Below are positions 1 to 6,223 of a stretch of 6,345 bases of DNA, in pieces. The stretch's first letter is position 1. Every line of letters starts with the position of its first letter. Where the stretch lies: assembly GCA_002432565.1 (NCBI GenBank), contig DJFP01000141.1, forward strand, positions 998 to 7,342. The letters are read 5' to 3'. This stretch comes from Flavobacteriales bacterium UBA5869. Lineage in GTDB: Bacteria > Bacteroidota > Bacteroidia > Flavobacteriales_D > Crocinitomicaceae. The position numbers were made by a program, and so were the translations under genes. The notes under the pieces were generated by a model that made no database searches, had not been told where the DNA came from, and saw only the letters and a program-made list of their open reading frames with translations.

Positions 1-177
1 AAAGCAGCTGAGGCGGTAGGTTTGGGAGTGGCAGGAGTTGATCTCTTGCAGTCTTCACGCGGACCATTGGTGCTGGAAGTAAATTCCTCTCCGGGACTGG
101 AAGGTATCGAACGCGCAACAGGGGTTGATATTGCCGGAAAAATCATTGCTTTTATTGAAAAGAGTGTAAAAAAATAA
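1..177 (+). CDS. rimK: RimK, ribosomal protein S6 L-glutamate ligase (3' end only)
   Basis: This is the C-terminal 58 codons of an ATP-grasp ligase, open in frame from base 1 and ending in TAA at 175-177. The 5' part lies outside the window. RimK adds glutamate residues to the C-terminus of ribosomal protein S6 in the cytoplasm, using ATP and Mg2+. The visible part carries the family's closing signature: VAGVDLL (residues 10-16 of the fragment), then [17 protein letters not shown] (21-37), then [12 protein letters not shown]14, E26 and N28 are the expected metal/ATP-binding residues of the ATP-grasp fold, and the match to E. coli RimK recalled from memory is close. The protein ends soon after the conserved block with a short lysine-rich tail. 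The next gene starts 3 nt downstream, so the two are almost certainly cotranscribed. The family is clear. The polyglutamylation target in this organism is inferred. Confidence 0.93.
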   Translation, partial: KAAEAVGLGVAGVDLLQSSRGPLVLEVNSSPGLEGIERATGVDIAGKIIAFIEKSVKK

Positions 178-180
178 ATT

Positions 181-1158
181 ATGGCGCGATTCTACATACT
201 TGGAAAGGAAATTCTGCCGGGACAGAGTGTTGAACTTAGCATGGATGTAGCAAAACTGCATACGCACACACCGGTGCAGGTTCCGGTTTTCGTTGAGCGT
301 TCACTGAAAGACGGGCCAATCGTTTTGCTTATGGCAGGAATGCATGGCGATGAGATCAACGGAATGGAAATTATACGCCGGGTGATCCGTAAAAAATGGA
401 ATAAACCGATTTCAGGAACAATCGTTTGTCTTCCGGTATTCAATATTTTCGGGTATTTGAACCTGAAACGCGAGCTTCCTGACGGCAGGGATTTAAACCG
501 AAGTTTTCCCGGTTCAAAAAATGGTTCGCTTGCAAGCCAGTTTGCTTATCAGTTTATGAATCAGATCGCTCCGAACGTAGATATTGTGATTGATTTTCAT
601 ACGGGTTCCGCACAACGTTCCAATATTGCCCAGATTCGCTGTCTGCTTTCTGATCCTGTCAGTATGGAATTGGCTCAGGTTTTTAATCCGCCTTTTATTG
701 TTCACTCAAATTATATTTCCAAATCGGTTCGTGAGGCTCTGAATAAAATGGGGAAGAAGATCCTTTTGTTCGAGGGCGGAAAAACGAATTCGATCGATGA
801 AACGATTGTTGAGGAGGGATTGCTGGGAATTCAGCGTATCCTAAACCATTTTCATATGAAAAGTTTCAAACTGGAACAGCCGGATAAGGAAACGATAATC
901 ATTAAATCATCTAAATGGCTGCGGGCACCGCTTTCAGGAGTTTTTCATGCAGTTGCGAAAAACGGACAGTATGTAGAAAAAGGAGAAGTGATCGGTTATG
1001 TAAGCGACCCTTACGGTTCTTCGGAGCGTAAGATCAAATCCAATTCGAAAGGATATATCATTTGTACCAATGAAGCGCCTTTGGTGAATAAGGGAGATGC
1101 AATCTTTCATATCGGCAGCGCAATGAACGTTGAAAAAATCAAGTCGTCTGATCTATGA
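181..1158 (+). CDS. Succinylglutamate desuccinylase/aspartoacylase (M14-like) family zinc hydrolase
   Basis: A 325-residue cytoplasmic enzyme of the AstE/AspA family, a zinc carboxypeptidase-like fold that hydrolyses an amide bond next to an acidic group. Visible motifs are G-M-H-G-D-E at 53-58 (H55 and E58 as zinc ligands), D-L-N-R-S-F-P-G at 104-111 (N106-R107, the substrate-carboxylate pair of the M14 fold), D-F-H-T-G at 138-142 (H140 as third zinc ligand) and F-E-G-G at 197-200 (E198 as the likely catalytic glutamate). Residues about 245-312 form a C-terminal beta-rich, barrel-sandwich-like domain (APLSGVFH, VEKGEVIGYV, LVNKGDAIFH), as is common in this family. There is no signal peptide. 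The ATG at 181 lies 3 nt after rimK, and the stop overlaps the next start by 4 nt. It is not in an arginine-catabolism context, so a true AstE role is unlikely. Given rimK beside it, a role on glutamyl or related acyl substrates is inferred, not shown. Confidence 0.9.
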   Translation: MARFYILGKEILPGQSVELSMDVAKLHTHTPVQVPVFVERSLKDGPIVLLMAGMHGDEINGMEIIRRVIRKKWNKPISGTIVCLPVFNIFGYLNLKRELPDGRDLNRSFPGSKNGSLASQFAYQFMNQIAPNVDIVIDFHTGSAQRSNIAQIRCLLSDPVSMELAQVFNPPFIVHSNYISKSVREALNKMGKKILLFEGGKTNSIDETIVEEGLLGIQRILNHFHMKSFKLEQPDKETIIIKSSKWLRAPLSGVFHAVAKNGQYVEKGEVIGYVSDPYGSSERKIKSNSKGYIICTNEAPLVNKGDAIFHIGSAMNVEKIKSSDL

Positions 1159-1631
1159 AAACTTCGAATATTCAGGGATATTGCGCAATTGGTGTTTTTA
1201 ATGCCAAAACGGACCATAACATCGGTACCTTGTGGAGATCGGCTTATATTTTGGGTGCGTCTTACATTTTTACTGTTGGGAAACGCTACAAAAAGCAAAC
1301 TTCTGACGTGACAAGGACCTGGGCACGGATTCCCTATTTTCACTACGATAACCTGGAAGATTTGTGTGAGAATATTCCTTACGATTGTCACTTGATTGCG
1401 GTTGAATTAACCGAAAATGCCGAGTTTCTGCATGATTTTGAGCATCCGAAACGCGCAATTTACCTGTTGGGATCCGAAGACCAGGGACTTCCCGAATCTG
1501 TTTTGGCGAAATGCCGGAAAGTAATTAAACTTCCGGGAAACTCTTCTTTAAATGTGGCAGTTACAGGTAGTATTGTATTGCACGATCGTGCGGCGAAATT
1601 GAAGCCGGATTTGCCCCCAAATCATCGGTAA
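1155..1631 (+). CDS. SpoU/TrmH-family RNA 2'-O-methyltransferase
   Basis: A compact 158-residue SPOUT-class methyltransferase that should transfer a methyl group from S-adenosylmethionine to a ribose 2'-OH in tRNA or rRNA. All three family motifs are present. Motif 1 is N22-I-G-T-L-W-R28-S-A-Y-I-L-G, with the conserved Asn and Arg. Motif 2 is YLLGSEDQGLP (103-113), the glycine-rich cofactor loop with E108. Motif 3 is IKLPGNSSLNVAVTGSIVLHDR (124-145), the knot region, with N133-V-A. The protein is essentially just the catalytic trefoil-knot domain with no N-terminal RNA-binding extension, so it resembles the minimal TrmL-sized members in length. Its motif 1 region does not read like TrmL, so no specific target is assigned. 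The start codon is in the ATGA overlap with the preceding stop, which implies translational coupling. It is probably the last gene of the rimK operon. Confidence 0.9.
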   Translation: MKTSNIQGYCAIGVFNAKTDHNIGTLWRSAYILGASYIFTVGKRYKKQTSDVTRTWARIPYFHYDNLEDLCENIPYDCHLIAVELTENAEFLHDFEHPKRAIYLLGSEDQGLPESVLAKCRKVIKLPGNSSLNVAVTGSIVLHDRAAKLKPDLPPNHR

Positions 1632-1653
1632 ATATTAGTTTAAACTAGCTAAA

Positions 1654-1701
1654 TAGTGACGATTTCCCGATGAATTTAAGGAGTTGTTAAAATCGTAACT
1701 A
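1654..1701 (+). terminator. Imperfect inverted repeat after the rimK operon, possible terminator
   Basis: Bases 1654-1665 (TAGTGACGATTT) can pair with 1690-1701 (AAATCGTAACTA): 11 of 12 positions pair, with one G/A mismatch at 1658/1697, around a 24-nt loop. An AT-rich stretch with short T runs follows (1707-1735). The position, just after the last stop of the upstream operon and before the next promoter, fits a transcription end. The stem is AT-rich, the loop is long and the T tract is broken, so this is a weak candidate for an intrinsic terminator. Confidence 0.3.
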
Positions 1702-1764
1702 ACTGATTTTTATTTATAAATTTCTGTTTTCACTGTGTGAATGGCATGTTTCAGTTTCTTATTT

Positions 1765-1798
1765 TTAGTTAAAAACAAACGTCTATAAGCTATCTTTG
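1765..1798 (+). promoter_or_regulatory. Bacteroidota-type promoter (TAnnTTTG -7 box) for the T9SS cargo operon
   Basis: TATCTTTG at 1791-1798 matches the Bacteroidota primary sigma factor -7 consensus TAnnTTTG exactly. The -33 element is weak: the best candidate is TTAGTT at 1765-1770, followed by an A-rich stretch, about 20 bases before the -7 box, where TTG is expected. Transcription would start around 1803-1806 and give a leader of only about 20-25 nt before the ATG at 1827. There is no AGGAGG-like site before that ATG, which is normal in this phylum. No second strong promoter is evident between the genes downstream, which are spaced by 1 and 4 nt. Confidence 0.6.
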
Positions 1799-1826
1799 CA
1801 GGCTAAAAACTGAGATAGCCTAATAT

Positions 1827-4800
1827 ATGTTCAGATTTACACAACTTTTCCTTCTTGCGTTTGGTCTTGCTATTAGCATAAATTCTTATGCGCAGAGAGA
1901 TACCGTTTTTTGGTTTGCAGCTCCGGATGTTTCAGCTGGTGTAGGGCAGGACCCTGTTAAGCTCCGTTTTCAATCGTATGACCAGCCGGCAACAATTACT
2001 GTTACCCAGCCTGCAAATGGCGCATTTGTTCCGCTTACCCTTACGATGCCTGCTTTCTCAAGCGATAGTATTGATCTCAGCCCGGTTCTGGCTCAGATCG
2101 AGAGTCCGGCAGCGAATGTTGTTTCGAATAACGGGATAAAAATCAGTTCTACCGGTTTGATCAATGCGGTTTACGAGGTGATTGCACCGAATAACAAAGA
2201 AAGTTTCAGCCTGAAAGGCGGTAAGGCTTTGGGAATAAATTTCTACACACCTTTCCAAAAGTTTTGGAACAATGAAGTAACAACTCCTGCTACTTATTCG
2301 GGAATTGAAATTGTTGCGACATTGAACAATACAACAGTCTTAATTACTCCAAGAACAGCAATTACAGGCCACGCGGCTAATGCTACCTTTTCGGTGGTTT
2401 TGAATGCCGGGCAGACATACAGTGCCAGAGATGTTGATGTAAACGCATCTACAAGTCTTGCCGGATCTATTGTTTCAGCCAATAACCCAATAGCCCTTAC
2501 CGTTTTCGACGGGCAGTTGGTTCAGTCAGGCTGCGCAGATATGATCGGAGACCAATTGGTGCCGACTCCTTCTATCGGAACAGATTATGCAATTTATAAA
2601 GGAACTTCAACCAATGACCGTATTTATGTTTTGGCAACACAGAACGCCTCAACTATTGAAGTAGCGGGCGTGAGTACAACGACGACACTTATCAATTCTT
2701 CCGAAACACTGGAAATCCCTATGACGGATCAGCTGCTTTCTATCAAATCCACCAAGCCGGTATATGTGTATCATGTTTCCGGTTTTGGGTGTGAATTGAG
2801 TGTAGCGGTTGTTCCGAGTTTGAATTGTAAAGGAAATAACAACATGGCTTTTTCCCGTTCAAGTGCAGATTCATTGGGAGTCGTTTTAGTAACCAGAACG
2901 GGGTTTGAAGGGGATTTTCTGCTCAACGGAAGTTCCGCTTTGATTACTGCAGGTATGTTCCAAACGGTTCCCGGAACAAGCGGTCAGTATAAAGCAGCAC
3001 GTATTTTCTTTAATACAACAGATGTTCCTGTAAATAGTCATAATATGATCGTGAACCTGGGAGATATCTTCACCATGGCGGTCATTTCAGGAGGTGGAAC
3101 AAACACCGGAGCAGCTTATGCTTACACAACCGACTTTTATGCAACTGCATTTTCGCAGGCAGGAGTGAATGACACGGTTTGTGCGAACGTAAGCTACACT
3201 TTAAATGGGAATGTCGGAGGAGGTGCTGTGACCGGTTCATGGTCAAGTAATGGGTATGGATCTTTCCAAAACGGATTGAACTCAGTTCCGAATACTTACA
3301 TTCCAAGTCCTTTGGATACACTTATCAGCCCGATCCGAATTATTTTATCGACCACAGGATTTTGCCCTGTTGCAAGAGATACCATGTATCTTGAGATCAC
3401 GCCGGCGCCGCTTGTCAATGCTAATGTCGATCAGTCGATCTGTGAAAACAATCCGGTTATTGAGCTGGATGGAATCATCGGTGGTGGCGCGGCAACCGGA
3501 GTATGGACTTCGAATGGTTCCGGTACTTTCTTGCCGAATGCAGCAACTTTAAATGCAACTTATGTTCCTTCTGCGGCTGATTTGGCCTCCGGAACACTTC
3601 AATTTGTACTTACATCCACCAATGCACCTTCCTGTGCAATGGTTTCGGATACGATGATGGTCAATTTTACAAATGCAGCGAATGTGCAGGCTGGTCCCGA
3701 CACCTTAATTGTATGTGCAAACAATGCGAATGTTTCCTTATCAGGAACGATTAGCGGTCCGACTACTACCGGAATATGGCTCACCAGTGGGACAGGTATT
3801 TTCTCACCGAATAGCAGTTCGTTGAATTGTACCTACATCCCAAGTGTTGCTGATACTGCGGCGGGTTTTGTATGGCTCTACCTCAGATCGACCTCAAACG
3901 GGAACTGTAACCCTGTTCTGGACAGCATCTATATTTCTATCAATGATGCACCTAAAGTAGATGCAGGTCCTAACCAGTTGAAATGTTCGAATGCAACACT
4001 TGTTCAGTTGAACGGAAATGTTACCGGAGGTCCTTTCGGAGGTGTTTGGAGCGGAGGTTCCGGAACATTTAGTCCTTCAGCCAGTGCCTTGAATGCAACA
4101 TATATACCTGCTGCTTCTGAAGTTTCTAACGGAAGTGTTGTGCTAACTCTGACTTCAACCAACAATGGAACATGTACCGTGGTTTCGGATGCAGTTCAGG
4201 TAAATTTTGTGGCTCCTCCTTTTGCGAATTTCAGCGTAACAAATGTCTGTGAAGGACTTCCGAATGTCTTCACGGACTTCTCACTTCCAGGCTCGGGAAC
4301 ACTGACAAACTGGGCATGGACATTCCAAACCGGCCAAACATCCGTAAATCAAAATCCAAACTATAATTTTGGTACAGCAGGTTCATACCCGGTAGAATTA
4401 ATTGTTACCAATTCCAACGGTTGCAAAGACACCGTTTCCATTTCAGTTTCTGTTTTCGACAAGCCGGTTGCGGACTTCAATTCTTCCAACTCCTGTCCGA
4501 ATAACCAGGTTACTGTTGCATTTACAGATGCTTCAACAAGTACAGAAACGATTAATTCCTGGTTCTATGATTTCGGTGGACAAGGTTCGGCGGCTATGGC
4601 TGATGTCAACCAGCAGTTTGCGAGTGGCGGGACTTATACGATTACACATATTGTTTCAACGGTGAACGGATGCTCCGATACGATCATTGAACCAATTACC
4701 ATAGATCCGCTTCCGGATGCAGGTTTCTACTACAACTCAAACGGCGGTATGAACATTGGAGCCGTATTTAACTTCATTGACACATCGGATTATGCGGTGA

Positions 4801-5249
4801 GTTATTCCTGGGATTTCGGTGATGGCTCTACTTCCAATGCTATGGACCCGAGTCATACTTATTATGGTAACGGGAATTATTACATTGTTCTCGAAGTAAC
4901 TAATGCACTGGGGTGCACTGATAGTGCAATCCGTTTTGTAGCAATTAATACCGTTACAACTGAGATTAATACTTTGATCCCGACTATTATTTCTCCAAAC
5001 GGAGATAGCGCCAACGATGTTTGGAAACTCGATTTCCTCGAATTGGCTTATCCGAATGCACATATAGAAATTTACAATGAGTGGGGGCAGACCGTTTTTA
5101 CTTCCGATGGTTATGATACTCCCTGGGATGGAACTTATGAAGGTGAGCCTGTTCCGGACGGGAATTACCTGTTTGTCATTCAATTGAATGCAAATGCCGA
5201 ACCTGATATTTACAAAGGAGTATTAATGGTGTTAAGAAAACGAGATTAA
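1827..5249 (+). CDS. Large secreted modular adhesin-like protein with IgGFc-binding-like head, PKD domains and T9SS type B sorting domain
   Basis: A 1140-residue protein predicted to be exported by Sec and then T9SS, and attached to or released from the cell surface. Residues 1-22 are a signal peptide (hydrophobic core LFLLAFGLAI, likely cleavage S-Y-A|Q). Residues about 25-440 resemble the IgGFc-binding N-terminal domain: AGSIVSANNPIALTVFDG (212-229), DQLVPTPSIGTDYAI (242-256) and IKSTKPVYVYHVSG (306-319). Four repeats of about 85 residues follow (444-525, 531-615, 619-706, 710-795). Three PKD domains span about 797-1041, only the third with the canonical WDFGDG (995-1000). Residues 1045-1140 are the gliding-motility-associated C-terminal domain (SPNGDSAND at 1056-1064, IYNEWGQTVF at 1082-1091, PWDGTYEG at 1099-1106). 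Binding of a host or environmental glycoprotein is only inferred from the head domain; nothing shows that it binds IgG. The PorP/SprF gene starts 1 nt downstream. Confidence 0.9.
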   Translation: MFRFTQLFLLAFGLAISINSYAQRDTVFWFAAPDVSAGVGQDPVKLRFQSYDQPATITVTQPANGAFVPLTLTMPAFSSDSIDLSPVLAQIESPAANVVSNNGIKISSTGLINAVYEVIAPNNKESFSLKGGKALGINFYTPFQKFWNNEVTTPATYSGIEIVATLNNTTVLITPRTAITGHAANATFSVVLNAGQTYSARDVDVNASTSLAGSIVSANNPIALTVFDGQLVQSGCADMIGDQLVPTPSIGTDYAIYKGTSTNDRIYVLATQNASTIEVAGVSTTTTLINSSETLEIPMTDQLLSIKSTKPVYVYHVSGFGCELSVAVVPSLNCKGNNNMAFSRSSADSLGVVLVTRTGFEGDFLLNGSSALITAGMFQTVPGTSGQYKAARIFFNTTDVPVNSHNMIVNLGDIFTMAVISGGGTNTGAAYAYTTDFYATAFSQAGVNDTVCANVSYTLNGNVGGGAVTGSWSSNGYGSFQNGLNSVPNTYIPSPLDTLISPIRIILSTTGFCPVARDTMYLEITPAPLVNANVDQSICENNPVIELDGIIGGGAATGVWTSNGSGTFLPNAATLNATYVPSAADLASGTLQFVLTSTNAPSCAMVSDTMMVNFTNAANVQAGPDTLIVCANNANVSLSGTISGPTTTGIWLTSGTGIFSPNSSSLNCTYIPSVADTAAGFVWLYLRSTSNGNCNPVLDSIYISINDAPKVDAGPNQLKCSNATLVQLNGNVTGGPFGGVWSGGSGTFSPSASALNATYIPAASEVSNGSVVLTLTSTNNGTCTVVSDAVQVNFVAPPFANFSVTNVCEGLPNVFTDFSLPGSGTLTNWAWTFQTGQTSVNQNPNYNFGTAGSYPVELIVTNSNGCKDTVSISVSVFDKPVADFNSSNSCPNNQVTVAFTDASTSTETINSWFYDFGGQGSAAMADVNQQFASGGTYTITHIVSTVNGCSDTIIEPITIDPLPDAGFYYNSNGGMNIGAVFNFIDTSDYAVSYSWDFGDGSTSNAMDPSHTYYGNGNYYIVLEVTNALGCTDSAIRFVAINTVTTEINTLIPTIISPNGDSANDVWKLDFLELAYPNAHIEIYNEWGQTVFTSDGYDTPWDGTYEGEPVPDGNYLFVIQLNANAEPDIYKGVLMVLRKRD
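3156..4211 (+). repeat. Four tandem ~85-residue protein repeats in the adhesin stalk
   Basis: Each unit begins with A-G-x-(D/N)-x(2-4)-C or a close variant. It continues through L-(N/D/S)-G-x-(V/I)-x-G-G/P, G-x-W, a G-x-F-x-P/N segment, N-x-T-Y-(I/V)-P-(S/A), and an L-T-S-T-N-like strand with C, ending in V-S-D-x-(M/V)-x-V-x-(F/I). Units two to four are the most alike (for example LNATYVPSAAD, LNCTYIPSVAD and LNATYIPAASE). The first is more diverged. The units are similar in protein but visibly different in DNA, which suggests old duplication rather than a recent, unstable array. The pattern is Ig-like/beta-sandwich in character and would give an extended stalk between the head and the PKD region. 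Confidence 0.8.
4959..5246 (+). other. T9SS type B C-terminal sorting domain (gliding-motility-associated CTD, CHU_C-like)
   Basis: Residues about 1045-1140 of the large protein form the conserved C-terminal secretion signal recognised by the T9SS of Bacteroidota. Key elements are I-S-P-N-G-D-x-x-N-D-x-W (1055-1066), the strand E-I-Y-N-E-W-G-Q-x-V-F (1081-1091), P-W-D-G-x-Y (1099-1104), P-V-P-D-G-N-Y (1108-1114) and the closing Y-K-G-V-L-M-V-L-R (1129-1137). In known type B cargo such as SprB this domain depends on a PorP/SprF-family partner, and here such a gene follows directly. Confidence 0.9.
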
Positions 5250-5250
5250 G

Positions 5251-6219
5251 ATGAACAAGAAGAATTTTATTACAGCCTTATTTGTGACTCTGTTCTTTGT
5301 TTCATATGGACAGCAGCAAAGCTTATTCACGAATGTATTTGCAAATCCACTACATTATTCTCCGGCTTATGTGGGAAGTACCAACTACCACGAAGTCAGT
5401 TTCTACAATAGAAGCCAGTGGGTTGGATTTAAGGATGCTCCGCGCAATTTTTACCTGAATTTTCATGGTTCTTTTAAGAATAAGGCGAAACACGGTTATG
5501 GAGTTCAGGTATTAACCGAACAAATGGGGTTAGTGGGGAAAACCGGAATTTATGTCAATTATGGGTATCAATTGAAATTTAGCAAGGAATCGAAATGGAA
5601 ATTGGGATTGGGAATTCGTCCGGGATTTGTTCAGTACCGGGTTCGTTTGTATGATGCGGTTATCGCTGACGAAGGAGATCCGATCTTTACCGGGAACAGT
5701 TATTCCGGAAATGCATTTGATGTCAATGCGGGTTTTCGCTTATACAACGACAAGTTTGAGTTTAGCGGAACACTGGATCACATGATCATGGGGAAAAGCT
5801 TTAAATCTTACAACCAAAACTTACAGTTTCACTATACGATACTGAGCTCATATAAATTCCTGATCAAAAAGAACTGGGAACTAAGACCGGGTATTTTATT
5901 CCGTTATACGAAACCGGTTCCTGCCCAATTATCCATTATGGCCCAGCTGGCTTATAAGGACAAGTTCTTCGGAGGATTGAATTTCAGGACGAACGATGCT
6001 TTGGGGATTTTCCTTGGGGTGAGATTGAAAAACCGGTTGGCTATTACTTACGGGTATGATTACAGTTATACGCAGTTGCGAAAATACAGCGCAGGATCGC
6101 ATGAAATCGGGATCTCATTTGTAATTACGAAAAACAGGCCTTCTTTAGAGGAGGAAGATGATAAATTGAATAATAGTATTCTGGAAGATATCCAAAAGGA
6201 AATCGATAAGAATAAATAG
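5251..6219 (+). CDS. PorP/SprF-family type IX secretion outer-membrane protein
   Basis: A 322-residue protein of the PorP/SprF family, predicted to be an outer-membrane beta-barrel that helps secrete or anchor T9SS type B cargo. Residues 1-20 are a signal peptide (ITALFVTLFFVSYG, then QQQ). The family's start is clear: F-A-N-P-L-H-Y-S-P-A-Y-V-G-S (30-43), then N-R-S-Q-W-V-G-F (53-60) and A-P-R-N-F-Y-L-N-F-H-G-S-F (63-75). Alternating aromatic and polar strands follow, many ending at short turns. S-H-E-I-G-I-S-F (283-290) is the typical last strand. An unusual charged tail (295-322, rich in E, D, K and N) follows the barrel and may be periplasmic and helical. The gene starts 1 nt after the large adhesin's stop and is followed after 4 nt by another cargo-like gene. 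The context says it serves those neighbours; this is inferred from SprB/SprF in Flavobacterium. Confidence 0.9.
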   Translation: MNKKNFITALFVTLFFVSYGQQQSLFTNVFANPLHYSPAYVGSTNYHEVSFYNRSQWVGFKDAPRNFYLNFHGSFKNKAKHGYGVQVLTEQMGLVGKTGIYVNYGYQLKFSKESKWKLGLGIRPGFVQYRVRLYDAVIADEGDPIFTGNSYSGNAFDVNAGFRLYNDKFEFSGTLDHMIMGKSFKSYNQNLQFHYTILSSYKFLIKKNWELRPGILFRYTKPVPAQLSIMAQLAYKDKFFGGLNFRTNDALGIFLGVRLKNRLAITYGYDYSYTQLRKYSAGSHEIGISFVITKNRPSLEEEDDKLNNSILEDIQKEIDKNK

Positions 6220-6223
6220 TAGG

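Noticed and set aside
181..1158. Naming the hydrolase astE (succinylglutamate desuccinylase of arginine catabolism)
   Set aside because: No other ast genes are visible and the neighbours are rimK and an RNA methyltransferase; the family name alone does not fix the substrate.
1107..1391. A 94-codon minus-strand open frame across the deacylase/methyltransferase junction
   Set aside because: It is antisense to two clearly conserved genes, and its translation shows no family motif.
1155..1631. Naming the methyltransferase TrmL (tRNA wobble 2'-O-methyltransferase) because of its size
   Set aside because: Length fits, but the N-terminal segment and motif 1 (N-I-G-T-L-W-R-S-A) do not read like TrmL, so only the SpoU family is supported.
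3156..4211. A recent DNA-level tandem repeat or phase-variable array
   Set aside because: The four units are alike only at protein level; their DNA differs throughout and there is no short-unit slippage tract.
4737..5183. A 148-codon open frame on the minus strand inside the large adhesin gene
   Set aside because: It lies wholly within a well-supported + strand gene covering the third PKD and sorting domains, its protein resembles nothing I recognise, and it has no promoter or neighbouring gene on that strand.
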